Shown piece by piece: positions 1 through 7,767 of a stretch of DNA of 64,000 nucleotides (the stretch's first letter is position 1; each line of letters starts with the position of its first letter). The stretch is from positions 1-64,000 of the forward strand of contig NZ_JAJSOH010000013.1 of the NCBI RefSeq assembly GCF_021277265.1, read 5' to 3'. The translations under genes and the position numbers were made by a program. Under the pieces are notes generated by a model. It was not told the origin of the DNA, searched no databases, and was given only the letters and a program-made list of their open reading frames with translations. The stretch comes from Kineosporia rhizophila (lineage in GTDB: Bacteria > Actinomycetota > Actinomycetes > Actinomycetales > Kineosporiaceae).

Positions 1-198
1 GAGACCCGCTCGGTACGCACCGCCGGGGTGTGGGTGGCGCCCGACGCCGCCCACCTGGCCGACCTGGTGGCCCGCGTCGACGACGGACGGCTGCAGCTGA
101 ACATCGCCGACCGCCGTTCCCTCGACGAACTGCCGACCGTGCACCAGGACGCCGCCGACGGCAAGCTGCTCGGCAAGACCGTCATCGTCGTGGCCTGA
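1..198 (+). CDS. MDR-family zinc-free oxidoreductase, C-terminal fragment
   Basis: The frame is open from the first base of the window to a TGA at 196-198 and encodes the last 65 residues of a protein. The pattern RLQLNIADRRSLDELPTVHQDAADGKLLGKTVIVV is the usual C-terminal signature of quinone-oxidoreductase-type NADP-dependent MDR enzymes, in which a final strand and helix close the catalytic domain. The cofactor domain and the start lie outside the window, so substrate cannot be judged. It is followed by 166 bp without a recognisable gene before the convergent DHFR-like gene. Confidence 0.75.
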   Translation, partial: ETRSVRTAGVWVAPDAAHLADLVARVDDGRLQLNIADRRSLDELPTVHQDAADGKLLGKTVIVVA

Positions 199-364
199 GC
201 CGGCCGGTGCTCGCCGTCCGCCCCGCGCACCGACCGGCGAGGGGCGACGGCGTCACGGACCTGACTCGACGAGGGCGGCGAGCAGAAGAAGCGGTGTACC
301 AGGTGAACCACCTGTACACATACAGCAAGCTGCCCGCCCGTGGCCGGCGCCGGGCCGGAGCGCG

Positions 365-943
365 TCAGGACCCGGCACCGGCTCGCTCGTACTCGGCGAT
401 CACGGTGCCCGACTCGAAGGCGCGCCAGCCGACCCGGGTGAACGTGCGGGGCGAGTACTCGATGCCGCCGAACAGCGGGATGCCCGCGCCGAGCACGATC
501 GGGTTGATCTTCAGCACCAGCCGGTCGATCTCGTCCAGCACCGAGCCGGCCAGCCGGCCGCCACCGGCGACCCAGATGCCCTGACCGGGCTCGGCCTTCA
601 GCTCCCGCAGGCGCCGCACCGGATCGGCGGTCACCTCCAGCCCGTCAGGGACCTCGCGTTCCTGACGCGAGGCGATCACCTGGCGCAGGTGCTGGTAAGG
701 GCTGTCGATGCCCTCCTTCAGAGCGGGCGTGTAGGTCTCCCAGCCCATCAGCACGGTGTCGAACCGCGAGCGGGTGGCGGTCAGGCCGAACCGCTGCAGC
801 AGGTGGGTGGGGATGGTGTCGGTGTACTCGTGCATGAGCACCTGCATGTGGTCGCCCTCCATCGGGAAGGCGTCGAAGCCCCCCTCCGGGTCGGCGATGC
901 GGCCGTCGAGGCTGGTGGCCACGTAGTACGTCACTTCACGCAA
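365..943 (-). CDS. Dihydrofolate-reductase-family (RibD C-terminal) protein
   Basis: This 192-residue protein has the RibD_C/DHFR-like fold. It opens with a strand and a loop reading YYVATSLDGRIADPEGGFD (residues 6-24), carries VLMGWETY at 64-71, a glycine-rich VAGGGRLAGSVL at 125-136 and INPIVLGAGIPLFGG at 146-160, where the nicotinamide cofactor is normally bound. Many actinobacterial stand-alone members are annotated as dihydrofolate reductase family, but their substrate is rarely known. The gene is divergent from a TetR gene starting 79 bp away, with a palindromic element between them, so the TetR protein probably represses it. A second gene of the same broad family lies at 60040-60669. 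Confidence 0.85.
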   Translation of the reverse strand: MREVTYYVATSLDGRIADPEGGFDAFPMEGDHMQVLMHEYTDTIPTHLLQRFGLTATRSRFDTVLMGWETYTPALKEGIDSPYQHLRQVIASRQEREVPDGLEVTADPVRRLRELKAEPGQGIWVAGGGRLAGSVLDEIDRLVLKINPIVLGAGIPLFGGIEYSPRTFTRVGWRAFESGTVIAEYERAGAGS

Positions 944-984
944 GACGGTACTCCGATCACTACAGATGTCGTGGACGAAGAGAA

Positions 985-1001
985 ACTACAACGGCCGTAG
1001 T
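985..1001. promoter_or_regulatory. Candidate TetR operator between DHFR-like and tetR genes
   Basis: ACTAC and GTAGT flank a 7 bp centre containing CGGCCG in the 78 bp divergent spacer. A partly similar CACTACAGATGTCGTGG lies about 25 bp upstream. Position and dyad symmetry suit a local TetR operator. This is inferred from sequence only. Confidence 0.4.
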
Positions 1002-1021
1002 GGTTCGTCTAGGGTGTTTCC

Positions 1022-1597
1022 ATGGCACGGAACGAGGCACGACGTCAGGCGCTGGGCGATGCGGGCCTGCACGTCCTGGCCACGCAGGGGGCCCGGGGGC
1101 TGACGCATCGGGCGGTGGACGCGGCGGCCGGGGTGCCTGCGGGCACCACGTCGAACTACTTCCGCTCTCGGGAAGCCCTCATCCAGGGCCTGTTCGACCG
1201 GATCGGCGAAAGGCTGGCCCCCGCGCCGGAGGTCTGGGCCCAGGTGGGTACCCGGGAACCGACCAAGGCCCTGTTCGCCGAGTACACGCGCGACATCGTC
1301 CGTAGGCTTCTGGCCGCTCCCGAGGCCACCATCGCCCTGTTCGAACTACGTCTGGAGTCGCGCCGCCGCCCGGAACTGGCCGGGCCGCTCACCGCCTGGC
1401 AGCAGGCCGGGTTCGCCGCGGACGTGGACTTCAACCGGGCGGCCGGCCTGCCCGGGACCGCTCAGGACATCGCCCTCTTCCACTACGCCGTGGAGGGCCT
1501 GGTGCTGGATCGGCTGACCACCCCGATCGATCCGGGCACCTCCGTCGACGAGGTGGTGCAGACGCTGGTCGATCGGCTGCTGCCGGGTCCCTCCTGA
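1022..1597 (+). CDS. TetR/AcrR-family transcriptional regulator
   Basis: A 191-residue one-component regulator. Residues 1-55 form the TetR DNA-binding domain: helix 1 at about 6-20, the helix-turn-helix around LTHRAVDAAAGVPAGTTSNYFRSREALI, then helix 4. The remaining 130 residues are helical, as expected for the ligand-binding and dimer domain, whose ligand is unknown. The ATG at 1022 places the conserved N-terminal helix correctly. It is divergent from the DHFR-like reductase at 365-943, the classic arrangement for local repression. The multicopper oxidase downstream begins 31 bp after its stop and might be co-transcribed, though functional linkage is not evident. Confidence 0.9.
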   Translation: MARNEARRQALGDAGLHVLATQGARGLTHRAVDAAAGVPAGTTSNYFRSREALIQGLFDRIGERLAPAPEVWAQVGTREPTKALFAEYTRDIVRRLLAAPEATIALFELRLESRRRPELAGPLTAWQQAGFAADVDFNRAAGLPGTAQDIALFHYAVEGLVLDRLTTPIDPGTSVDEVVQTLVDRLLPGPS

Positions 1598-1628
1598 GGG
1601 CGGGCGCGGGGTACAGCAGACTGGCCCC

Positions 1629-3224
1629 ATGCTCCGCCGCTCGCCGACCCGTCGTGACCTGTTCCGCCTGGCGGTCGCCGCCCCGATCGTCCTGGCCGGC
1701 TGTGGCGGGCGAGCGGTGGAGAACAGTGCGAACACGAGTGCGCAGGGCAGCGCGGGAAGGCTCCTGCCCAGTCAGGCCCCACTCCCGCAACCGTTCCTGC
1801 GCGCACTGCCGCTGCCACCCGTCCTCAAACCGGTTCGTAGCGACGCCGGCACCGACTACTACGAGATCACCCAGAAGCGCGGTACGGCCCGGATCCTCGA
1901 CGACCTGGACACCGAGGTGTGGGGTTACGACGGCGTCTTCCCCGGCCCGACGATCGTGTCCCGCTCGGGCCGGCGGACCGTGGTCCAGCACACCAACGAG
2001 CTGCCGGTGCCGGTGGTGGTGCACCTGCACGGCGGACGGGTGGCGGCCGACCAGGACGGATACCCCACCGACTACCTGCACCCGGTGAGCGGGCGGGTGG
2101 CCGACAGCCACGGCCAGGGACTCAACGGCGCCCAGGGCTCGCGGGACTACGTGTACGAGATCGACCAGCCCGCGGCCACGCTCTGGTACCACGACCACCG
2201 GATGGACTTCACCGGTCCTCAGGTCTACCGCGGGCTGGCCGGTTTCCACCTGGTCACCGACGAGGAGGAAGAGGCCCTGGGGCTGCCCTCGGGTGAGCGC
2301 GACGTGCCGTTGATGATCGTGGACCGCTCGTTCGCCGCCGACGGCTCGTTCCGTTACCCCTCGGTGGATCCTTCACTACTGGGGACGCCCGGGGTCACCG
2401 CCGAGTACATGAGCGGGGTTCTGGGTGATTGCGTACTGGTCAACGGTGCCCCGTGGCCGGTGCTGGAGGTCGCGCCGGCGCGCTACCGCTTCCGGATCCT
2501 CAACGCTTCCAACGCCCGTCGCTTCCGGCTGCGCCTGGACAGCGGGCTCGACGACCTCGACGGCGGGGCGCAGTTCGTCCAGATCGGCAGCGACCAGGGA
2601 CTTCTGGCGGCGCCGGTGCCGCTGGATCGCCTGGACGTGGCTCAGGGCGAGCGTTTCGACGTGGTGGTCGACTTCTCGGCCCACGCCGACGGCGATCTGG
2701 TCACGATGGTGAACGAACGCGGTGAGGGCACGACGGCGCAGGTCATGCGGTTCGTGGTCACCGGTACGACTGAGGACGTCCGCGACGGCAGCCGGCTGCC
2801 CGACCGTCTGGCCGATCCCGAGGTGCTGAGCGAGGCCGACGTGGTGGCCACGCGGGAGTTCACCTTCCGGCGGGGCGGGGCCGAGGCGCACGGGATGTCG
2901 CTGTGGACGGTGAACGGGGAGGCGTTCGATCCCGAACGGGTACTCGCCCAGGTCCGGATGGGCACGGTGGAACGCTGGACGGTGGTCTCGCAGAACAACG
3001 AGCACCCCTTCCACGTGCACCTGGGCGCCTTCCAGGTGCTGGGGACCACCGGAGCCGCCGCCGGCCGGGCCGACGGCGGCTGGAAGGACACGGTGAACCT
3101 GGACAACGGTGGCCGGGCCGAGCTGCTGGTGCGTTTCGACGGTCATCGTGGGGCTGCGGTGCTGCACTGCCACAACCTGGAGCACGAGGACATGATGATG
3201 ATGGCGAACTTCGAGGTGGTCTGA
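1629..3224 (+). CDS. Multicopper oxidase, Tat-exported lipoprotein
   Basis: A 531-residue laccase/CotA-like multicopper oxidase. The N terminus carries a twin-arginine motif (RRDLFRLAV, residues 8-16) followed by a lipobox LAGC with the lipidated Cys at 25, so it is probably exported folded by Tat and anchored outside the membrane. All four copper-ligand blocks are present: HLHGG with His132 and His134, WYHDH with His188 and His190, HPFHVH at 459-464, and HCHNLEHEDMM from His513, giving the type 1 and trinuclear sites. The C-terminal Met run after the last His is usual near the type 1 copper. Substrate (metal, phenolic or bilirubin-like) cannot be deduced. A strong stem-loop follows the stop. 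Confidence 0.93.
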   Translation: MLRRSPTRRDLFRLAVAAPIVLAGCGGRAVENSANTSAQGSAGRLLPSQAPLPQPFLRALPLPPVLKPVRSDAGTDYYEITQKRGTARILDDLDTEVWGYDGVFPGPTIVSRSGRRTVVQHTNELPVPVVVHLHGGRVAADQDGYPTDYLHPVSGRVADSHGQGLNGAQGSRDYVYEIDQPAATLWYHDHRMDFTGPQVYRGLAGFHLVTDEEEEALGLPSGERDVPLMIVDRSFAADGSFRYPSVDPSLLGTPGVTAEYMSGVLGDCVLVNGAPWPVLEVAPARYRFRILNASNARRFRLRLDSGLDDLDGGAQFVQIGSDQGLLAAPVPLDRLDVAQGERFDVVVDFSAHADGDLVTMVNERGEGTTAQVMRFVVTGTTEDVRDGSRLPDRLADPEVLSEADVVATREFTFRRGGAEAHGMSLWTVNGEAFDPERVLAQVRMGTVERWTVVSQNNEHPFHVHLGAFQVLGTTGAAAGRADGGWKDTVNLDNGGRAELLVRFDGHRGAAVLHCHNLEHEDMMMMANFEVV

Positions 3225-3226
3225 GC

Positions 3227-3260
3227 GCCGGCCCGCCCCCGCTGACGAGGGCGGGCCGGC
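3227..3260. terminator. Bidirectional terminator hairpin between convergent genes
   Basis: A perfect 12 bp GC-only inverted repeat, GCCGGCCCGCCC and its complement, surrounds a 10-nt loop. It begins 3 nt after the multicopper oxidase stop and ends 6 nt before the stop of the convergent MMPL gene. There is no U-tract, as is common in high-GC actinobacteria. Confidence 0.75.
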
Positions 3261-3265
3261 CGGGC

Positions 3266-5380
3266 TCAGGGGGCGACCGTCTCCTTCTGCGGCTGCGCCT
3301 CGTCGCCGGCGGGCTTGCGGGAGAGGTGACCCGGCCACCAGAACCAGCGGCCCAGCAGGGTGACCATGGCCGGCACCAGCACGGTGCGCACCACCAGGGT
3401 GTCGAGCAGGACGCCGATGCCGACGATCACGCCGATCTGGGTGAGCACGATCAGCGGCAGCACCCCGAGCACCGCGAACACCGCCGCCAGCAGGACGCCG
3501 GCGCTGGTGATCACGCCGCCGGTGACGGCCAGGGCCAGCGAGATCGGGCCGCGGGAGACGTCTCCGGGCGACTGCTCGGCCTCTTCCTTGGCCCGGGTGG
3601 CCAGGAAGATGTTGTAGTCGACGCCCAGGGCCACCAGGAAGAGGAAGGCCAGCAGCGGCACGGTGAGGTCGAGCGCCGGGAAGTCGAACACGTTGGTGAA
3701 GACCAGCCAGGCGGCCCCCATCGCGGCGGCGTAGGTGGCGACCACGGTGAGCACCAGCAGGACGGCCGCCACCAGGGAGCGCAGCAGGGCCAGCAGCACG
3801 GCCAGCACCACGAGCAGGACCAGCGGGATGATCAGCCAGCGGTCGCGGTCGGCACTGCGGTCGGCGTCCAGGGCCTCGGCGTCGGTGCCGCCGACCAGGG
3901 CGCCGCTGTCCACCTCGGAGGTGGCCGAGCGCAGGTCCTCGATCACGGCGAAGGCCTCGTCGGTGGCCGGGGCGGCGCTGATCACCACCTCGATCACGGT
4001 GCGGCCGTCGGCCTCGGTGCCGGGCCGGGCCGACTGGACCCCCTCCACGTCCTCGGCCGCGGCGAGCACCGCCGGGGCCTTGTCGGTGCTGGTCACCACG
4101 ATGGTGGGCTGGGAGGAACCGGCGGCGAAGTGCTCGCCCAGGGTCTCCTGACCGGTGACCGACTCGGGGGTGGCGCGGAACTGCTCGGTCTGGGAGAGAC
4201 CGCTCTTCAGTCCGGTCAGCGGGATCATCAGGACGGCGAGCGCGGCCAGGGCGACGGCGCCGACCAGGACGGGCCGCTTGGTGACCCCCTCGGCCACGCG
4301 CCACCAGAAGCCGGCCCGCTCGGGCACGTCCTGCCCGGCCCGGGGCACGAACGGCCAGAACAGGGCGCGGCCGGGCACGGTCATCGCGGCGGGCAGCACC
4401 AGCAGGGCGTAGACGACGGCGGTGATGATGCCCAGGGCGCCGCCCAGGCCGATGTTGCGGCTGGAGGGGCTCTCGGCGAAGCCGAGGCACAGCAGGGCCA
4501 GGACGACGGTGCCGGAGCTGGCCAGGATGGCCGGGGCCGCCCGGTCGACGGCGACCTTCATCGCGTCGTACCGGTTCTCGTGCCGGCGCAGCTCCTCGCG
4601 GTAGCGGGCGATGAGCAGCAGGGCGTAGTTGGTGCCCGCGCCGAAGACCAGTACCGAGGTGATGCCGACGGAGGCGCCGTCGGTGGTGAAGGGCAGGAAC
4701 TTCGTGCCCACGGCGACGACGGTGATCGCGACCTGGTCGGCGACCCCGACCACGGCCAGCGGCACCAGCCACAGCCAGGGGCTGCGGTAGGTGAGCAGGA
4801 GCAGGAAGGCGACCACGCCGGCGGTGGCGAACAGCAGGCGGGTGTCGGCGCCGTCGAAGACCCCGGCCAGGTCGACCGTGAAGGCCGGGCCGCCGGTGAC
4901 CTGGGCGCGCATGCCCTCGGGCACCTCGTCGGCGAGCTGGGCGCGCATCTTCTCGACGATCGTGACCAGTTCGTCGTTGGAGGCGCTGGAGGACAGCGGC
5001 ACCCCGATCAGGGCGGCCTGGCCGTCCTCGGCGAGCTGCTGGAAGACCGGCGCACCGCCGACCGAGTACTCCTGGAGGGTCTTGGCGAGGGCCTCGACGG
5101 CCGTGCGGTCGGACTCGGTGAGGGCCTGGCCCTCCCGGTCGAGGACGACGATCGCCGGGACGACCTCGCTGCCGCCCATCTCGTCGCGCAGGTCAGCGGC
5201 CTGGCGCGACTCGGCGTCGGCGGGGACGTTGGCGACCCCGTTCTGGGACTCGTCGGCGGTGATCGGTGCGGACAGGGCCACCCCGGAGAAGATCACCGCG
5301 AGCAGGACGACGATCCAGCTGAGTTTCGGGCCGACGAGATGGGGCAGTCGGCGTTTAGTTCCACCGTCGAATAGTTCCAC
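3266..5380 (-). CDS. MMPL/RND-family membrane transporter
   Basis: A 704-residue inner-membrane transporter with the duplicated MMPL layout. It has one N-terminal membrane helix, an extracytoplasmic domain of about 130 residues, five or six helices, a second helix plus extracytoplasmic domain, and a final helix bundle. The segments GTNYALLLIARYREE and GVDYNIFLATRAKEE are the conserved helix-4-type motifs of the two halves, in which charged residues near Asp-Tyr couple transport to protons. Actinobacterial MMPL proteins export lipids or lipophilic drugs; the cargo here is unknown. The GTG start at 5380 lies only 23 bp from the divergent MarR gene, whose product probably represses it. Confidence 0.93.
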   Translation of the reverse strand: MELFDGGTKRRLPHLVGPKLSWIVVLLAVIFSGVALSAPITADESQNGVANVPADAESRQAADLRDEMGGSEVVPAIVVLDREGQALTESDRTAVEALAKTLQEYSVGGAPVFQQLAEDGQAALIGVPLSSSASNDELVTIVEKMRAQLADEVPEGMRAQVTGGPAFTVDLAGVFDGADTRLLFATAGVVAFLLLLTYRSPWLWLVPLAVVGVADQVAITVVAVGTKFLPFTTDGASVGITSVLVFGAGTNYALLLIARYREELRRHENRYDAMKVAVDRAAPAILASSGTVVLALLCLGFAESPSSRNIGLGGALGIITAVVYALLVLPAAMTVPGRALFWPFVPRAGQDVPERAGFWWRVAEGVTKRPVLVGAVALAALAVLMIPLTGLKSGLSQTEQFRATPESVTGQETLGEHFAAGSSQPTIVVTSTDKAPAVLAAAEDVEGVQSARPGTEADGRTVIEVVISAAPATDEAFAVIEDLRSATSEVDSGALVGGTDAEALDADRSADRDRWLIIPLVLLVVLAVLLALLRSLVAAVLLVLTVVATYAAAMGAAWLVFTNVFDFPALDLTVPLLAFLFLVALGVDYNIFLATRAKEEAEQSPGDVSRGPISLALAVTGGVITSAGVLLAAVFAVLGVLPLIVLTQIGVIVGIGVLLDTLVVRTVLVPAMVTLLGRWFWWPGHLSRKPAGDEAQPQKETVAP
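5356..5380. promoter_or_regulatory. TAGTTCCAC direct repeat at the MMPL start, candidate MarR site
   Basis: TAGTTCCAC occurs twice, at 5356-5364 and 5372-5380, with a period of 16 bp. The second copy covers the MMPL start codon. With only 23 bp between the two genes, a repressor bound here would block both promoters. Because it overlaps coding sequence, chance repetition remains possible. Confidence 0.3.
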
Positions 5381-5403
5381 GAGCGAAAGAGTATGATGAG
5401 CGG

Positions 5404-5949
5404 GTGCACGACGCCAATCCGCAACGCCCAGTGACCGAAGAAGAGCCCTCGACGGCTGCCCGTCCCCGGCACTCGCACCGCGATCCCCGGCCCGAGGCCG
5501 TCCGGGCGGTGCGGGCGATGGCCGCCTTCGCCAACGAGTCGGAGATGTACCTGGCCGCCACCGGGCGCGACGAGGCGATCCACCGCACCGACCTGAACGG
5601 GCTGCGGGTGGTCATGGCGGGCGCCGCCCCCGGGGCCGAGCCGGTCACGCCGCGCCGGATCAGCGAGGCCCTGCAGCTCAGTGCGCCGGCCACCTCGGCC
5701 ATGCTCGACCGGCTGGAGCGCCTGGGGCACATCGAACGGCACCCGCACCCGCGCGACCGCCGCTCGGTGGTGGTGGTCGCCACCGATCACGCCCACACGG
5801 TCGGAGCAGCGATGTTCGGGCGGGTGGGGGCCCGGATGTCCCCCGTCCTGGCCGGGCGCAGCGCCGAGGAGCTGGCGCTGATCGCGCAGTTCCTGGAAGA
5901 GGCCACGGCCGCCACCCACGCGGCCCGGGCCGACATCGACGAGCGCTGA
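5404..5949 (+). CDS. MarR-family transcriptional regulator
   Basis: A 181-residue winged-helix regulator. After a charged N-terminal arm of about 30 residues comes a dimerisation helix, then the recognition region RRISEALQLSAPATSAMLDRLERLGHIERHPHPRDRRSVVVVAT, with the wing Arg-Asp-Arg-Arg typical of MarR proteins, and a C-terminal helix pair. MarR proteins dimerise and release DNA on binding phenolic or lipophilic ligands. The GTG start leaves 23 bp to the divergent MMPL transporter, so the likely job is ligand-responsive control of that exporter and of itself. A shorter start is possible because the first 30 residues are poorly conserved in character. Confidence 0.9.
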   Translation: MHDANPQRPVTEEEPSTAARPRHSHRDPRPEAVRAVRAMAAFANESEMYLAATGRDEAIHRTDLNGLRVVMAGAAPGAEPVTPRRISEALQLSAPATSAMLDRLERLGHIERHPHPRDRRSVVVVATDHAHTVGAAMFGRVGARMSPVLAGRSAEELALIAQFLEEATAATHAARADIDER

Positions 5950-6080
5950 CCGGCTCCGCCCGCGTGGGTGCCGTGCACTGAACCCGGGCGGCATCGCCAC
6001 TGCAACCCCGCTAGCACCAACCGGCGGCGAAGGCGCCCATAGGTAGCGTCGAAGCCACTCGCCTGGGGGGAGGCAGTCGC

Positions 6081-7661
6081 ATGTTCACCCGGTCCGCGCT
6101 GGCTGTGCCGGCCGCGTTGCTGACGCTCGTGCTCGCGGTCGGCGGCTGCACCCGCGACAACCCCTACGACAGCCCGGCCCCCACCGTTCCGAGCCCGTCG
6201 GCCGTCACACCCACCGGTGACCCACTGGTGGCGGAGACCACCAGCGGGCGGCTGGAGGGCAAGGCCGACGGGCTCGTGAACCGGTTCCTGGGGGTGCGGT
6301 ACGCCGAGCCGCCCACCGGCGAACGCCGCTGGACCCTGCCGGAACTGGCCGAGCAGGCCGTCGAACCGGTCAGTGCCCGGAAGTCCGGGCCCCGCTGCGC
6401 GCAGACGGCGACCGAGGAGAACCCGCTCAGCCGCTCCGAGGACTGCCTGTTCCTCGACGTGACCGCCCCGGCCACCGCCCGAGGTGGCCAGAACCTGCCG
6501 GTGATGGTCTGGTGGCACGGCGGCGACTACACCCACGGCTCGGGTTCCGACTACGACGCCGCCCGCCTGGCCGCCGAGGGCAACGTGATCGTCGTGACGG
6601 TGAACTACCGCCTGGGCGTCTTCGGCTACCTCTCCCTGCCCGGCCTCGAGGGCAGCGGCACCTTCGGCCTGGCCGACCAGGTCATGGCCACCCGCTGGGC
6701 CCGGCGCAACGCCACCGCCTTCGGCGGGGACCCGGACAACGTCACGGTCTTCGGTGAGTCGGCCGGGGCGATGAGCGCCTGTGCCTTCCTGACCTCACCC
6801 GAGTTCGAGGGCCTGGCCTCGAAGGTGGCCATGTCCTCGGGCGGCAGTTGCCGGCTGCGCTGGCCGGAGAACGGGCTGACGTTGTCCGCGCCGGCCCGCA
6901 GCCCGTACGTCAGCCTCGCCGAGGGCGCGGCGCTGGGCGTCGACCAGGCCCGCGAGGCCGGCTGCCGCGGCCTGGAGGTGCTCGACTGCCTGCGCGCCAC
7001 CCCGGTGGAGGACCTGCTGGAGATCTCCCCGCAGTTCCACGACGTGCTCGCCTACGGCACCCCGCTGCTCCCGGTGGACCCGGCGCAGGCGGTCCTGGAG
7101 GGGCGGGTCTCCCCCGTCCCGGTGATCTCCAGCGTCAACCGCCACGAGGCGCGGGCCTTCGTCACCGCGGACGAGAAGTCGTTCACCCGCAAGTCCTACC
7201 CGGCCTACGTCGCCGCCGCCTACCCCGGCCACGAGACCGAGGTGCTGGCCCAGTACCCGCTGTCGGACTACGACAGCCCGGCCCTGGCCTGGTCGGCGCT
7301 GATCACCGACAGTTCCTGGGTGTGCCCCACGCTCGAGGGCGACACCGCGCTGGCCGCCAACGGCTCCCCGGTCTACGCCGCCCAGTTCGCCGAGCCGGCC
7401 GCCGCCCTGGGCAGCGACCTGCCCTACCTGTTCGACCTGCGCGGGCAGGACCCGCTGGAGGGCGAGCAGCTCGACCTGGCCGCGACGATGGTCGCCTACT
7501 GGACCTCGTTCGCGCACAACGGAATGCCCAAGGCGCAGAACCAGCCGCCGTGGCCGGAGTACAGCGGGCCGGGTGGGCAGAGCCTGCGACTGCGGGCCGA
7601 CCTGATCGAGACGGCAGACCTCGGCGTCGAGCACCGCTGCGACTTCTGGGCCGACCTCTAG
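6081..7661 (+). CDS. Carboxylesterase/lipase-family lipoprotein, probably lacking the catalytic His
   Basis: A 526-residue type-B carboxylesterase (COesterase, alpha/beta hydrolase). A signal peptide ends in the lipobox VGGC with Cys at 23, so it should be anchored on the outer face of the membrane. Visible landmarks are VMVWWHGGDYTHGSG (oxyanion region, 141-155), the nucleophile elbow FGESAGA with Ser227, and the acid Glu356 in SVNRHEARAF. In the usual GAxHxAELPYLF block that supplies the catalytic His, this protein reads AALGSDLPYLFDL (441-453), placing Leu443 where His is expected. It may be inactive, use another His, or have a binding role. It stands alone with no obvious operon partner. 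Confidence 0.85.
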   Translation: MFTRSALAVPAALLTLVLAVGGCTRDNPYDSPAPTVPSPSAVTPTGDPLVAETTSGRLEGKADGLVNRFLGVRYAEPPTGERRWTLPELAEQAVEPVSARKSGPRCAQTATEENPLSRSEDCLFLDVTAPATARGGQNLPVMVWWHGGDYTHGSGSDYDAARLAAEGNVIVVTVNYRLGVFGYLSLPGLEGSGTFGLADQVMATRWARRNATAFGGDPDNVTVFGESAGAMSACAFLTSPEFEGLASKVAMSSGGSCRLRWPENGLTLSAPARSPYVSLAEGAALGVDQAREAGCRGLEVLDCLRATPVEDLLEISPQFHDVLAYGTPLLPVDPAQAVLEGRVSPVPVISSVNRHEARAFVTADEKSFTRKSYPAYVAAAYPGHETEVLAQYPLSDYDSPALAWSALITDSSWVCPTLEGDTALAANGSPVYAAQFAEPAAALGSDLPYLFDLRGQDPLEGEQLDLAATMVAYWTSFAHNGMPKAQNQPPWPEYSGPGGQSLRLRADLIETADLGVEHRCDFWADL

Positions 7662-7739
7662 CCACGCCCGGTCAGCGGGTCGGCGCCTCCCCTCGCCGAC
7701 CATTACACTCCGGCGTGTCATAGCTTGCGTCCTTACTGA

Positions 7740-7754
7740 GTAATGCCTGATTAC
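7740..7754. promoter_or_regulatory. GTAAT-N5-ATTAC palindrome upstream of kinase-like gene
   Basis: A short AT-rich dyad in an otherwise GC-rich spacer ends 13 bp before the GTG start, just upstream of the GGAGGGG ribosome-binding site. It could be an operator or part of the promoter. Confidence 0.3.
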
Positions 7755-7767
7755 TGTCCGGAGGGGC

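Noticed and set aside
30..584. A 184-codon plus-strand frame near the left edge
   Set aside because: It overlaps two better genes in other frames and is Arg/Pro-rich low-complexity sequence without any domain.
2376..5374. Long open frames antisense to the multicopper oxidase and MMPL genes (about 800 codons each)
   Set aside because: They are Arg/Gly/His/Asp-rich mirror translations caused by high GC content and cover genes with clear motifs on the other strand.
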